DNA of 64,000 nucleotides, taken from Chachezhania antarctica. Lineage in GTDB: Bacteria > Pseudomonadota > Alphaproteobacteria > Rhodobacterales > Rhodobacteraceae. Positions 1-8,302 of the stretch are shown piece after piece. The notes beneath the pieces were generated by a model. That model worked only from the letters and a program-made list of their open reading frames with translations. It was not told the origin of the DNA and made no database searches. How positions within the stretch are numbered: position 1 is the stretch's first letter; each line of letters opens with the position of its first letter. The DNA is taken from contig NZ_QZEX01000010.1 of the NCBI RefSeq assembly GCF_003646465.1, positions 102,000 to 165,999 of the forward strand, read 5' to 3'. A program made the position numbers and the translations under genes.

Positions 1-2
1 AT

Positions 3-506
3 TATTTCCGCGAACAGGAAGGCGGCGCTCTGGTTCACATGACCTCGACCTCGGGTCTGATCGGCAATCTGGCGCAGGCCAATTATGCGTCTGCCAAATT
101 GGGCATCGCCGCCTTGTCGAAATCGATTGCGCTCGACCTGAAGCGGTGGAACGTGCGGTCGAACTGCATCGCGCCCTTCGCCTGGAGCCGGATGATCTCG
201 TCTATCAAGACAGACACCCCGGAACAGGTGGCGCGGGTCGAGAAGATCAAGCAGATGACCCCTGCAAAAGTTGCGCCGATGGCCTGTTTCCTGATGAGCG
301 ACCGCGCGGCTGACGTGTCCGGACAAGTCTTTGCGGTTCGCAAGAACGAGATCTTCCTGTTCAACCAGCCCCGCCCGGTGCGGTCGGTTCATTCCGGCGA
401 GGGCTGGACAGCGGATGAAATCGCCGAGCGCGCCATGCCCACGCTCAGATCGCAGTTCACACCGCTCGAAGTGTCGGCGGACGTCTTTTCGTGGGATCCG
501 GTCTGA
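3..506 (+). CDS. Short-chain dehydrogenase/reductase (SDR), 5' end outside window
   Basis: This is the C-terminal two thirds of an SDR oxidoreductase. The reading frame is open from the window edge, so the N-terminal Rossmann glycine motif is not visible. The catalytic YxxxK pair is seen as YASAK about 30 residues into the visible part, preceded by a Ser-rich stretch and followed by RSNCIAPFAW, the usual post-catalytic segment. The C-terminal tail is longer than in minimal SDRs and resembles SDRs of the 3-hydroxyacyl-CoA dehydrogenase type found in beta-oxidation clusters. The stop overlaps the next start (TGATG), so the two genes are translationally coupled. A role in oxidising a hydroxyacyl-CoA is inferred from the neighbours; the substrate is unknown. 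Confidence 0.85.
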   Translation, partial: YFREQEGGALVHMTSTSGLIGNLAQANYASAKLGIAALSKSIALDLKRWNVRSNCIAPFAWSRMISSIKTDTPEQVARVEKIKQMTPAKVAPMACFLMSDRAADVSGQVFAVRKNEIFLFNQPRPVRSVHSGEGWTADEIAERAMPTLRSQFTPLEVSADVFSWDPV

Positions 507-1300
507 TGGGAAAACGCAAGGAAAAGATTAGCTCGAACATCGCCTGGAGCACGCCGGACAAGATCTGCGTGCGGGGCCTTGATCTGCCGAACGAGATTCT
601 GGGCCACATGAACCTAGGCGATCTCGCCTTTCTGCAACTGACGGGCCGCAAGGCCACGCCAGAGGAAAGCCGGGTCTTCAACGCCATCATCATCACCCTG
701 GTGGAGCATGGCATCACGCCCTCGGCGCTGGCCGCGCGCATGACTTATATGGGCGCACCGGAATCGCTTCAGGCGGCGGTGGCGGCGGGACTGTGCGGGC
801 TGGGCACGGTTTTTGTCGGCTCGATGGAGGGCGCCTCAAAAATGCTCTACGAGGCGCTGCCGCAGGACAGGCGCGGCACCGGCGCCGATCTGGATGCCAT
901 AGCGCTGGAAACGGTTGAGAAGTTCCACGCCCGCAAGGCCATCGTGCCGGGGCTGGGCCACCCGGTTCACAAGCCGGTCGATCCGCGCACACCGCGCCTG
1001 TTCCAGATCGCAGCCGAGAACGGCAAATCCGGTCAATACATCGAGTTGATCCAGAAAATTCAGGGCGTGGCCGAGGCGAGATCGGGCAAGATGCTGCCGA
1101 TCAACGCTACCGGTGCCATCGGCGCGATCTGCTGCGAATTCGGCTTTCCGTGGAAGATCGTGCGCGGCTTTGGGGTGATGGCGCGGGCCATCGGGCTGGT
1201 CGGCCATATCCTTGAGGAAAGCGAAAACCCAATTTCCTATGAGCTGTGGCAGCGTGCCGAGCAGGAAATCCTTGAAACCTCGGGACCGGGAGCGAAATAA
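506..1300 (+). CDS. Citrate synthase-fold protein, citryl-CoA lyase-like
   Basis: A 264-residue member of the small citrate synthase/citryl-CoA lyase family, which makes or breaks a C-C bond next to a CoA thioester. The family hallmarks GLGHPVHKPVDPR (first catalytic-region His) and GAIGAI are visible. Where citrate synthase and citryl-CoA lyases usually have NVDGA with the catalytic Asp, this protein has NATGA, so the Asp position is Thr. ATG at 506 overlaps the upstream stop; an in-frame GTG at 491 is an alternative start. It lies between an SDR and an acyl-CoA dehydrogenase in one operon, so a lyase step in the acyl-CoA pathway is plausible. The reaction is not established. Confidence 0.75.
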   Translation: MGKRKEKISSNIAWSTPDKICVRGLDLPNEILGHMNLGDLAFLQLTGRKATPEESRVFNAIIITLVEHGITPSALAARMTYMGAPESLQAAVAAGLCGLGTVFVGSMEGASKMLYEALPQDRRGTGADLDAIALETVEKFHARKAIVPGLGHPVHKPVDPRTPRLFQIAAENGKSGQYIELIQKIQGVAEARSGKMLPINATGAIGAICCEFGFPWKIVRGFGVMARAIGLVGHILEESENPISYELWQRAEQEILETSGPGAK

Positions 1301-1303
1301 ACG

Positions 1304-2467
1304 ATGCAGACATCAGCCCCCGACACCCATGGCGACCTGCGCGATGCCCTGCGCGCGCTTTGTGCACAGTTCCCGCCGCAATATCATCGAAAGTTCGGCG
1401 AGAACGAAACCTACCCCGAGGAATTTGTCGATGCGCTGACCCGCGAGGGCTGGCTCGCCGCGATGATCCCCGAGGAATACGGCGGATCGGGCCTGGGTCT
1501 GACCGAAGCCTCGATCATCATGGAAGAGGTGAACCGCTGCGGTGGCAACGCGGGCCACTGCCATGGGCAGATGTATAACATGGGCACGCTTCTGCGGCAC
1601 GGCTCGGACGAGCAGAAGCAGAAATACCTACCCGCCATCGCCAGCGGCGCGCTGCGCCTGCAGTCCATGGCCGTGACCGAGCCGACGACCGGGACCGACA
1701 CCACCAAGCTCAAGACTACAGCGGTCAGGAAGGGCGACCGCTATGTGATCAACGGCCAGAAGGTCTGGATCAGCCGCATTCAACATTCGGACCTGATGAT
1801 CCTGCTGGCCCGCACCACACCGTTGAAAGATGTCAAGAAGAAGTCCCAGGGCCTGTCGATCTTAATGGTTGATCTGAAAGAGGCCATCGGCAATGGCATG
1901 GAGGTGCGCCCCATCGCCAACATGCCGGGCCACGAAACCAATGAAGTGTTCTTCGACAACCTGGAGATTCCCGCCGAGAACCTGATCGGAACCGAAGGCC
2001 GCGGATTTTACCACATTCTTGACGGGCTCAACGCCGAGCGCACGCTGATCGCCGGGGAATGTATCGGGGACGGATACTGGTTTGTGGACAAGGCCCGCGC
2101 CTATGCCGGCGAGCGTATTGTCTTCGATCGCCCGATCGGTCAGAATCAGGGCGTGCAGTTTCCTATCGCCAAGGCCTATGTGAACGTCGAGGCCGCCAAC
2201 CTGATGCGCTTCGAGGCCGCAAGACGCTTTGACGCCGGGCAGGATTGCGGGGCACAGGCGAACATGGCAAAACTACTGGCCGCCGATGCCAGCTGGGAAG
2301 CGGCCAATGCCTGCATCCAGACTCATGGCGGCTTCGGCTTTGCGCGCGAATACGATGTCGAGCGCAAGTTCCGCGAGGCCCGACTGTATCAGGTGGCCCC
2401 GATCTCGACCAACCTCATCCTGTCCTATGTCGGCGAGCATATCCTGGGTATGCCGCGGTCGTTCTGA
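1304..2467 (+). CDS. Acyl-CoA dehydrogenase (IVD-like active site)
   Basis: A 387-residue FAD-dependent acyl-CoA dehydrogenase that introduces an alpha,beta double bond into an acyl-CoA. It shows VTEPTTGTDTTKLKT (flavin/substrate region), the NGQKVWIS motif, RPIGQNQG, and HGGFGFAREYDVER near the C-terminus. The usual C-terminal catalytic Glu (GxxEI) is absent; instead GLNAER carries a Glu at the position used by isovaleryl-CoA dehydrogenase. It is close in layout to the dehydrogenase at 42903-44069. It starts 4 bases after the lyase-like gene and is followed by a MaoC-type gene, so it belongs to the same operon. Electrons would go to the ETF encoded at 30424-32111. Confidence 0.9.
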   Translation: MQTSAPDTHGDLRDALRALCAQFPPQYHRKFGENETYPEEFVDALTREGWLAAMIPEEYGGSGLGLTEASIIMEEVNRCGGNAGHCHGQMYNMGTLLRHGSDEQKQKYLPAIASGALRLQSMAVTEPTTGTDTTKLKTTAVRKGDRYVINGQKVWISRIQHSDLMILLARTTPLKDVKKKSQGLSILMVDLKEAIGNGMEVRPIANMPGHETNEVFFDNLEIPAENLIGTEGRGFYHILDGLNAERTLIAGECIGDGYWFVDKARAYAGERIVFDRPIGQNQGVQFPIAKAYVNVEAANLMRFEAARRFDAGQDCGAQANMAKLLAADASWEAANACIQTHGGFGFAREYDVERKFREARLYQVAPISTNLILSYVGEHILGMPRSF

Positions 2468-2478
2468 GGCCAGGGACC

Positions 2479-3318
2479 ATGAATGAGATCGACCTTGACG
2501 CGCTGGCACCCTGGCTAGGACGCACTGAAACCAAAGAAGACGTCCTGACGCACGGTCTGATCGACAAATTCCGTGCCGCGTTCGGTCCGCAACTTTGGGG
2601 CGGAGCAGGTGATGTCCCGCTGGGGGTTCATTGGTGTATTGCCCTTGATACCGTGCCAGCTGCCGCCCTGTCAGACGATGGCCATGCCGCAAGGGGTGGA
2701 TTTCTGCCCCCTGTCCCGCTGCCCGCCCGCATGTGGGCCGGCGGCGATGTTACACATTTCACGCCGCTGACGATCGGCGAAGCCGTCACCCGCCGCTCGG
2801 TGATCGGGGATATAACAGCCAAGCAGGGCCGCAGCGGAACGTTGGTCTTTGTGACCGTAGAACACGAGTATTCGAGCGGCGGCCGGCTTTGTATTCGGGA
2901 GAAGCAATCGATTGTCTATCGTGAGATTTCTGTGCCCCGCCCGGTCAAGAACGCACCTGCCGCGGTTGACCCCACCACGCTCAGATCGAGCCTTGCACCG
3001 GATCCGGTGCTGCTGTTTCGCTATTCGGCGCTGACGTTCAATGCCCATCGCATCCACTATGACCACGTCTACGCCACCGAAACCGAAGCCTATGCCGGGC
3101 TTGTTGTGCATGGCCCATTGCAGGCGACGCTTCTTCTGAATCTGGCGGCGGAAGCCTTGAAGTCGTCGCCCCACCGGTTTTCTTTCCGGGGACTGGCACC
3201 GCTGACCCTGCCCTGCGAATTGCAGTTGCATAGTGAAGGGGCCGAAAACTCCGGAACCGTCTGGTGCCAGGATCAAACCGGTCTTCGAAGCTTTACCGCA
3301 GAATACGCGACTGTCTGA
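2479..3318 (+). CDS. FAS1-like dehydratase / MaoC-N domain protein (mesaconyl-C4-CoA hydratase-like)
   Basis: A 279-residue double-hotdog protein resembling the HTD2/mesaconyl-C4-CoA hydratase group. The N-terminal part has PWLGRTE and GGFLPPVPLPARMWAGG, typical of this family; the C-terminal part has RYSALTFNAHRIHYD, the active-site Asn/His/Asp region, then VVHGPLQATLL. It would hydrate or dehydrate a CoA thioester. The start ATG at 2479 lies 11 bases after the dehydrogenase stop; a much longer open frame upstream lies within the dehydrogenase gene and is not used. Last gene of the operon that enters from the left; the next gene is preceded by its own operator. Confidence 0.85.
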   Translation: MNEIDLDALAPWLGRTETKEDVLTHGLIDKFRAAFGPQLWGGAGDVPLGVHWCIALDTVPAAALSDDGHAARGGFLPPVPLPARMWAGGDVTHFTPLTIGEAVTRRSVIGDITAKQGRSGTLVFVTVEHEYSSGGRLCIREKQSIVYREISVPRPVKNAPAAVDPTTLRSSLAPDPVLLFRYSALTFNAHRIHYDHVYATETEAYAGLVVHGPLQATLLLNLAAEALKSSPHRFSFRGLAPLTLPCELQLHSEGAENSGTVWCQDQTGLRSFTAEYATV

Positions 3319-3352
3319 GCGGTTCTGCTTGGCGGCGGATTCAATTGTTGAT

Positions 3353-3381
3353 TTAACTTTCTAACATATGTTAGGTATCAG
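3353..3381 (+). promoter_or_regulatory. Promoter with CTAAC-N4-GTTAG operator, site 1
   Basis: Positions 3361-3374 are a perfect 14-base palindrome (CTAACATATGTTAG). It lies exactly in the 17-base spacer between a possible -35 (TTAACT, 3353-3358) and -10 (TATCAG, 3376-3381). The same half-site recurs at four other promoters in this window. The size and symmetry are typical of TetR-family operators; which protein binds is not known. It would control the leader ORF and importer operon that follow. Confidence 0.75.
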
Positions 3382-3439
3382 AAAGCGGCTTGGCACCTCC
3401 GGCAAGCAGCCCTCTGAAATAAGAGGTGGGAGGAGAAAA

Positions 3440-3532
3440 ATGCGAGGAAACCTCGTCACTTGCGGATCACCGTTCGGTCAGGTTATGTGCCGTTCCATGG
3501 GCTGTCGGCAAAAGGCACGGGCTGAGTCATGA
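3440..3532 (+). CDS. Possible 30-residue leader peptide, coupled to the importer operon
   Basis: A short open frame with a very strong ribosome binding site (GGGAGGAG, 6 bases before the ATG). It encodes 30 residues with three cysteines and a basic C-terminal end (CRQKARAES). Its TGA overlaps the ATG of the downstream ATPase gene (ATGA, 3529-3532), and that ATPase gene has no good ribosome binding site of its own. Translation of the leader therefore probably feeds translation of the ATPase. I do not recognise the peptide. It may be a coupling device rather than a functional product; no attenuator hairpin is obvious. Confidence 0.5.
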   Translation: MRGNLVTCGSPFGQVMCRSMGCRQKARAES

Positions 3533-4308
3533 CCACGAATGGGGGGATCGTCACATCGCCGCTTGCTGTGCGCAGTGCAACTTTGAAATTTGGCGGTGTG
3601 ACGGCGCTCGACGATGTGAGCATTACCGTGAACGACGATGAATTGCTTGCGATCATCGGTCCGAACGGTGCCGGAAAAACATCACTTCTGAACGTTACTG
3701 CGGGTTTCTATCGTCCGCAGAAGGGCCGTGTCGAGTTGTCCGGGCAGGACGTTACCGGCCTGCGTGTAGACCAGATCGCCCGGCGCGGACTGGCGCGTAC
3801 GTTTCAGGGCACCCATCTCTTTGCCGGGCAGACCGTGGTGGAAAACATCATGATCGGTCGTCACATGCTGATGAAATCGAATGTGATCCAGGCCTTTTTC
3901 CAGTTTGGGCTCGTGATGCGGGAGGAATCAGAGCATCGCGAAGCCGCCGAAGAGATTATTGACTTTCTGGAGATCGAAGCAATCCGCAACCGGCCAGTGG
4001 GCACATTGGGCTACGGGCTGCGCAAACGTGTCGATCTGGGCCGCGCATTGGCGCAGGAACCATCCATCCTGCTGATGGATGAACCGATGGCTGGCATGAA
4101 CTCGGAAGAGAAAGAAGACCTCGCGCGCTTCATTCTCGATGTGCGCGAGGCGCGCAAGATTCCAGTGGTTCTGGTCGAGCACGACATGGGCGTTGTTATG
4201 GACCTTGCTGACCGGATCGTGGTGCTGGACTTCGGGCGGGTCATCGCCGAAGGCACGCCCGAAGAAATCCAGAAGAACCCGGCTGTGATCAAGGCATATC
4301 TGGGTTAG
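3529..4308 (+). CDS. ABC transporter ATP-binding protein, LivG type
   Basis: A 259-residue cytoplasmic ATPase of a branched-chain-amino-acid-type importer. Walker A is GPNGAGKT at residues 44-51, Walker B is ILLMDEPMAG, and the switch His lies in VLVEHDMG. The signature motif is not LSGGQ but LGYGLRKRVDLGRAL, a variant shared in type with the second LivG at 41124-41909. It is the first large gene of an operon of ATPase, acyl-CoA ligase, two permeases, binding protein and second ATPase. The ligase gene in the middle suggests that the importer carries a carboxylic acid that is then activated, rather than an amino acid. Confidence 0.92.
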   Translation: MTTNGGIVTSPLAVRSATLKFGGVTALDDVSITVNDDELLAIIGPNGAGKTSLLNVTAGFYRPQKGRVELSGQDVTGLRVDQIARRGLARTFQGTHLFAGQTVVENIMIGRHMLMKSNVIQAFFQFGLVMREESEHREAAEEIIDFLEIEAIRNRPVGTLGYGLRKRVDLGRALAQEPSILLMDEPMAGMNSEEKEDLARFILDVREARKIPVVLVEHDMGVVMDLADRIVVLDFGRVIAEGTPEEIQKNPAVIKAYLG

Positions 4309-4312
4309 CGGG

Positions 4313-6310
4313 ATGACAAAACAACGAACAGCAATGGTCTTTTCAGACCCGGCAGTGACACACAGCGAAACCCTGCCGCAGGTTTTGCTCGCGCGTGCAA
4401 CGTCCATGCCGAACAACCTCGCCGAACGCCACAAGCGCCTGGGCATCTGGCGGGAATTCACCTGGGCCGATGTGATTGACAGAGTTCGTGCCCTGGCTCT
4501 CGGGTTGGAGAACCTGGGCCTGTCGGCGGGCGAATCCGTCATGTTGATCGGGGAAAACGAACCCGAACATTTCTGGGCTGAATACGCCGTTCAGTCATTG
4601 GGCGGCAAAGTCCTGTCCGTCTATCCGGATCAGAACGCCGAAGAGATCCTGTATCTGGCCGAAGACTCGCAAACGCGGATTTTTCTGGCGCAGGATCAGG
4701 AGCAGGTCGATAAATGCATCGAGATCGCGGGCAAGTACTCGGGTGCCTTGGCGATCGTTTACTGGGATGATTCTGGTCTTTGGAGCTATGATCATCCCCT
4801 TTTGCATTCATTTGAAAGCCTTAGCGCGGCAGGACGTCAGATTCACGCCAAGGAGCCTGCCAGATTTGAAGAACACGTCAAACGCGGACGGGCGGACGAT
4901 ACCGCCTTGCTGTCCTATACCTCCGGGACCACGGGAAAACCGAAGGGCGTTGTCATCAGCTATCGTTACCTGTTCGACAACTGCTCACGTGTGATGGGGG
5001 CAATCGAAATCGCGCCAGGCACCGAATACTTGACGTACATTTCGCCTGCCTGGGTCACGGAACAGATTTTCGGCCTGTCGATCGGTTTGATCGCGCCCAT
5101 GGTCGTCAATTTTCCCGAAGGCCCCGAAGATGTGCTGACCAACATCCGCGAACTGGCGGTTGACGCGCTGGTGTTCAGTCCGCGCCAGTGGGAAAACCTT
5201 GCGTCGATCGTGCAGGCCCGGATGTTGGGCGCGGGCAAGTTCCGCAACTTGATGTACAATTGGGGTATGAAAGTCGGCCGTGACGTTTATGTCGAACGCT
5301 TGGAAGGGCGCAGTCCCAGCCTCGCCTCGCGCCTGCGACTTCCCTTTGCCGAGGCGCTGGTGCTGCATCACCTGCGCGACAATTTGGGCCTTGGCAAGGC
5401 AAAAAATGCGATGAGCGGCGGTGCTCTGATGGCCCCCGAAGTCTTTCGCATGTTCCACGCCATGGGGGTCAAGCTGCGCAACGTCTATGGCGCGACCGAA
5501 ATCGGCCTTCTGACCGCGCATGTCAGCGAAAGTTATCAGCTGGAAACAAGCGGCAGCTGGATGCAAAGCAATACCGCTTATGGCGATCCGTTGGAATACC
5601 GCATAACGCCGCAAAGTGAGTTGCAGGTCCGCGGCGGCTCGGGCTTTGGCGGATATTATGGCAAACCGGACGAGACCGCCGAGGTGCTGACCGAAGACGG
5701 TTGGTATGCCACCGGCGATGCGGTTTCGATGACCGATGACGGAGAGCTGGTATTCTACGACCGCGTCAAGGACATGCGCCGCCTAGCGAACGGCCACAGT
5801 TATCCGCCGCAGTTTATCGAAACACGGCTGCGCTACAGCCCCTACATCAAGGATCTTATGACGCTGGGCGACGAAACCCGGGATTTTGTCGGAGCGCTGA
5901 TCAATATCGACATGGAGGTCCTCAGCCGCTGGGCCGAAGAGAACAATATCAGCTTCTCGACCTATACCGACCTGTCGCAAAAAGCCGAGGTTCTGGACCT
6001 TATCAAAGGCGAGGTTTCGCGCATCAACGCCTTGCTGCCCGAAGGTTCTCGGGTCGTGCGGTTCGCGAATTTCCCCAAGGAACTGGACCCGGACGAAGGC
6101 GAGCTGACCCGCAGCCGGAAACTCCGGCGCGCATTCCTGGAAGATCGGTATGCCACGCTCGTCGAGGCTATTTACAGCGGTGCCGACAAGATCGACCTTG
6201 AGATTGCCGTTACTTATCAGGATGGCCGCCAGGGCGTGCTCAGGGCCGAGGTGCGTGTATCGGATGTCGAGAGCGGATCGAAGGCTGCCGGGCGGCGGTC
6301 GCAAATTTAA
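4313..6310 (+). CDS. AMP-forming acyl-CoA ligase (long-chain type)
   Basis: A 665-residue ANL-superfamily ligase that activates a carboxylic acid with ATP and CoA. The phosphate loop YTSGTTGKPKG is at about residues 203-213, NVYGATEIG is the A5-type motif, and YATGDAVSMTDDG marks the A7 region. The C-terminal SRKLRRAF contains the likely catalytic Lys. It is FadD15-like in length. It sits between the LivG and LivH genes, 4 bases after the ATPase stop, an order repeated in the second importer (39212-41131, 639 residues). This suggests that import and CoA activation of the same compound are coupled; the substrate is not known. Confidence 0.9.
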   Translation: MTKQRTAMVFSDPAVTHSETLPQVLLARATSMPNNLAERHKRLGIWREFTWADVIDRVRALALGLENLGLSAGESVMLIGENEPEHFWAEYAVQSLGGKVLSVYPDQNAEEILYLAEDSQTRIFLAQDQEQVDKCIEIAGKYSGALAIVYWDDSGLWSYDHPLLHSFESLSAAGRQIHAKEPARFEEHVKRGRADDTALLSYTSGTTGKPKGVVISYRYLFDNCSRVMGAIEIAPGTEYLTYISPAWVTEQIFGLSIGLIAPMVVNFPEGPEDVLTNIRELAVDALVFSPRQWENLASIVQARMLGAGKFRNLMYNWGMKVGRDVYVERLEGRSPSLASRLRLPFAEALVLHHLRDNLGLGKAKNAMSGGALMAPEVFRMFHAMGVKLRNVYGATEIGLLTAHVSESYQLETSGSWMQSNTAYGDPLEYRITPQSELQVRGGSGFGGYYGKPDETAEVLTEDGWYATGDAVSMTDDGELVFYDRVKDMRRLANGHSYPPQFIETRLRYSPYIKDLMTLGDETRDFVGALINIDMEVLSRWAEENNISFSTYTDLSQKAEVLDLIKGEVSRINALLPEGSRVVRFANFPKELDPDEGELTRSRKLRRAFLEDRYATLVEAIYSGADKIDLEIAVTYQDGRQGVLRAEVRVSDVESGSKAAGRRSQI

Positions 6311-6325
6311 GGGAGGTCGGCAAAA

Positions 6326-7210
6326 ATGGTCTATTTCATCAATGACATCATCACCGGGGCCTTGATCGGCCTGCTTTACGCGCTGGTGGCCATGGGGTTC
6401 GTCGTGATCTACCGCGCTAGCAAGGTGTTCAATTTCGCGCAGGGCGAACTGGTGATCATCGGCGGTTTCATCGTCTGGTTCACAACCATGCAGCTCGGCC
6501 TGAGCCTGTGGCTGTCGATCCCGCTATCCTTGGTTCTTGCGGGTCTTGTCGGCTATCTGATCGAACGGATTTTCCTCACCAAGCTGATCGGTGAATCGGT
6601 GTTCTCGATGGTGATGGTGACTGTCGGCCTGCTGATCCTGCTGCGTGGCGTCGTCCTGCTGCTGTTTGGGGCTTCCGTCCGGCCATTCCCGATCATCTTT
6701 CCGCTGAAGCCGCTCTTACTCGGCGATATGCTGATTCCGATGAACTTGCTTATCGGGGGGATCATCACCATCGTTGCCGCCGTTGGCCTGTCCTGGTTCT
6801 TCAACTGGACCCGTTCAGGCCTGCGGATGACGGCAGTGGCCGAAGATCACGTCGTCGCTGCTTCGATGGGGATTTCGGTGAAAGGCTCTATTGCCTTTGC
6901 CTGGATTCTCGGCGCAATCCTGTCCACGATAGGAGCGATGATCTTCCTCAGCGGCAAGTCGCTGACCTTTCTGGCCTCGGATATCGGTTTTGCGGCACTG
7001 CCGGTTGCATTGTTCGCCGGGTTGGAGTCGATCGGCGGACTTGTCCTGGCGGGAATCATCATCGGTGTAATCCAGAGCCTGACCACCAACTACCTCGATC
7101 CGATCATCGGCGGCTCGCTCGGCAGTGTCGTGCCCTATATCATCATGCTTGCCATTCTGCTGATCCGGCCCACGGGTCTGTTCGGCTGGCGCACAATCGA
7201 GCGGGTTTAA
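6326..7210 (+). CDS. ABC importer permease, LivH type
   Basis: A 294-residue inner-membrane permease with about eight hydrophobic segments across its length. The N-terminus (DIITGALIGLLYALVAMG) and FNFAQGE motif are typical of LivH, and EDHVVAASMGI is the cytoplasmic loop that contacts the ATPase. The ribosome binding site GGGAGG is 10 bases before the ATG. The C-terminus ends RPTGLFGWRTIERV, a common LivH ending. It forms the channel with the LivM-type protein encoded 4 bases downstream. Confidence 0.93.
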   Translation: MVYFINDIITGALIGLLYALVAMGFVVIYRASKVFNFAQGELVIIGGFIVWFTTMQLGLSLWLSIPLSLVLAGLVGYLIERIFLTKLIGESVFSMVMVTVGLLILLRGVVLLLFGASVRPFPIIFPLKPLLLGDMLIPMNLLIGGIITIVAAVGLSWFFNWTRSGLRMTAVAEDHVVAASMGISVKGSIAFAWILGAILSTIGAMIFLSGKSLTFLASDIGFAALPVALFAGLESIGGLVLAGIIIGVIQSLTTNYLDPIIGGSLGSVVPYIIMLAILLIRPTGLFGWRTIERV

Positions 7211-7213
7211 TTC

Positions 7214-8266
7214 ATGGATCCTTCCGGCATTTTTCCCACAAGCTATCGCGCCGACAGACGTCTCGTGCGCACGCGCTGGCAGGCGGTTTGCCTGGCGCTG
7301 TTCCTCGTGGTTATGCTGGCGATGCCCTATCTTGTGAGCGGGCGTATCATCGCCGTGCTGAACATGATGCTGATCAGCGCCGTGATCGCCGTCGGACTCC
7401 AGATTTGCACCGGCTATGCGGGCCAGATCAATCTGGGCCAGGCCGCATTCATGGGGGTGGGCGCCTATACCGCTTCGATACTGGCCTCCAAGACCGGTCT
7501 CACGTTCCTGTTGACCATACCGTTGGCCGGGTTCGCGGCTGCGCTGTTCGGCTTTCTCTTCGGTTTGACGGCGACTCGGATCAAGGGGTTCTATCTGGCG
7601 CTGACGACTCTCGCGGCACAGTTCATCTTTCATTTTGCAGTCCTGAACCTGCCATCCTCCTGGCTAGGTGGCTCAAATGGAGTCACCGTGCCGGCAGCAG
7701 AGATATTCGGGCTGCGCTTCGTCACCGAGACCCAGCAATTCTACATGAACCTTGCGGTTGCCGCGATCATGATCGCAGGCGCGTTCGGGATCATCCGGTC
7801 GCGCTTCGGTCGCGCCTTCATCGCGGTCAGGGACGATGACGTGGCCGCAGGCATCATGGGGATCAATGTAGCGGCTACCAAGGCGAATGCCTTTCTGATC
7901 GGCGCCTTCTATGCTGGCGTCGGCGGGGCACTCTGGGCCTACATGATCCGCTTTGTCGGGGTCGATCAATTCACCCTGTTCCATTCCATCTTTTTCGTGG
8001 CGATGATCATCGTCGGTGGAATGGGGTCGATCGTCGGGGCGCTGGTCGGTGTCTTCGTCATTCGCACCATCCAGGAAGTTATTGCCACAGTCGGCCCGAA
8101 TATCGCCGATTCCGTCTCGTTTCTGGGAGGCGATATCGTGTTCGCGGGCATGAACGTCATTCTTGGTGGCGTGATTGCCTTGTTCATGATCCTTGAACCC
8201 AAGGGGGTGATGCACCGCTGGAATATCCTGAAATCGTCTTATCGTATCTGGCCGTTCCCCTATTGA
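7214..8266 (+). CDS. ABC importer permease, LivM type
   Basis: A 350-residue inner-membrane permease of the LivM family. The conserved TGYAGQINLGQAAFMGVGAY stretch lies after the second hydrophobic segment, and VRDDDVAAGIMGI is the coupling loop. It has roughly ten membrane segments and a C-terminal EPKGVMHRW. It is the partner of the LivH protein just upstream. The start ATG (7214) follows the LivH stop by 3 bases, so the two are probably made in equal amounts. Confidence 0.93.
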   Translation: MDPSGIFPTSYRADRRLVRTRWQAVCLALFLVVMLAMPYLVSGRIIAVLNMMLISAVIAVGLQICTGYAGQINLGQAAFMGVGAYTASILASKTGLTFLLTIPLAGFAAALFGFLFGLTATRIKGFYLALTTLAAQFIFHFAVLNLPSSWLGGSNGVTVPAAEIFGLRFVTETQQFYMNLAVAAIMIAGAFGIIRSRFGRAFIAVRDDDVAAGIMGINVAATKANAFLIGAFYAGVGGALWAYMIRFVGVDQFTLFHSIFFVAMIIVGGMGSIVGALVGVFVIRTIQEVIATVGPNIADSVSFLGGDIVFAGMNVILGGVIALFMILEPKGVMHRWNILKSSYRIWPFPY

Positions 8267-8302
8267 TTTCGGGGCGGTCTATAACCTGGGAGGAGAATGA
8301 AA

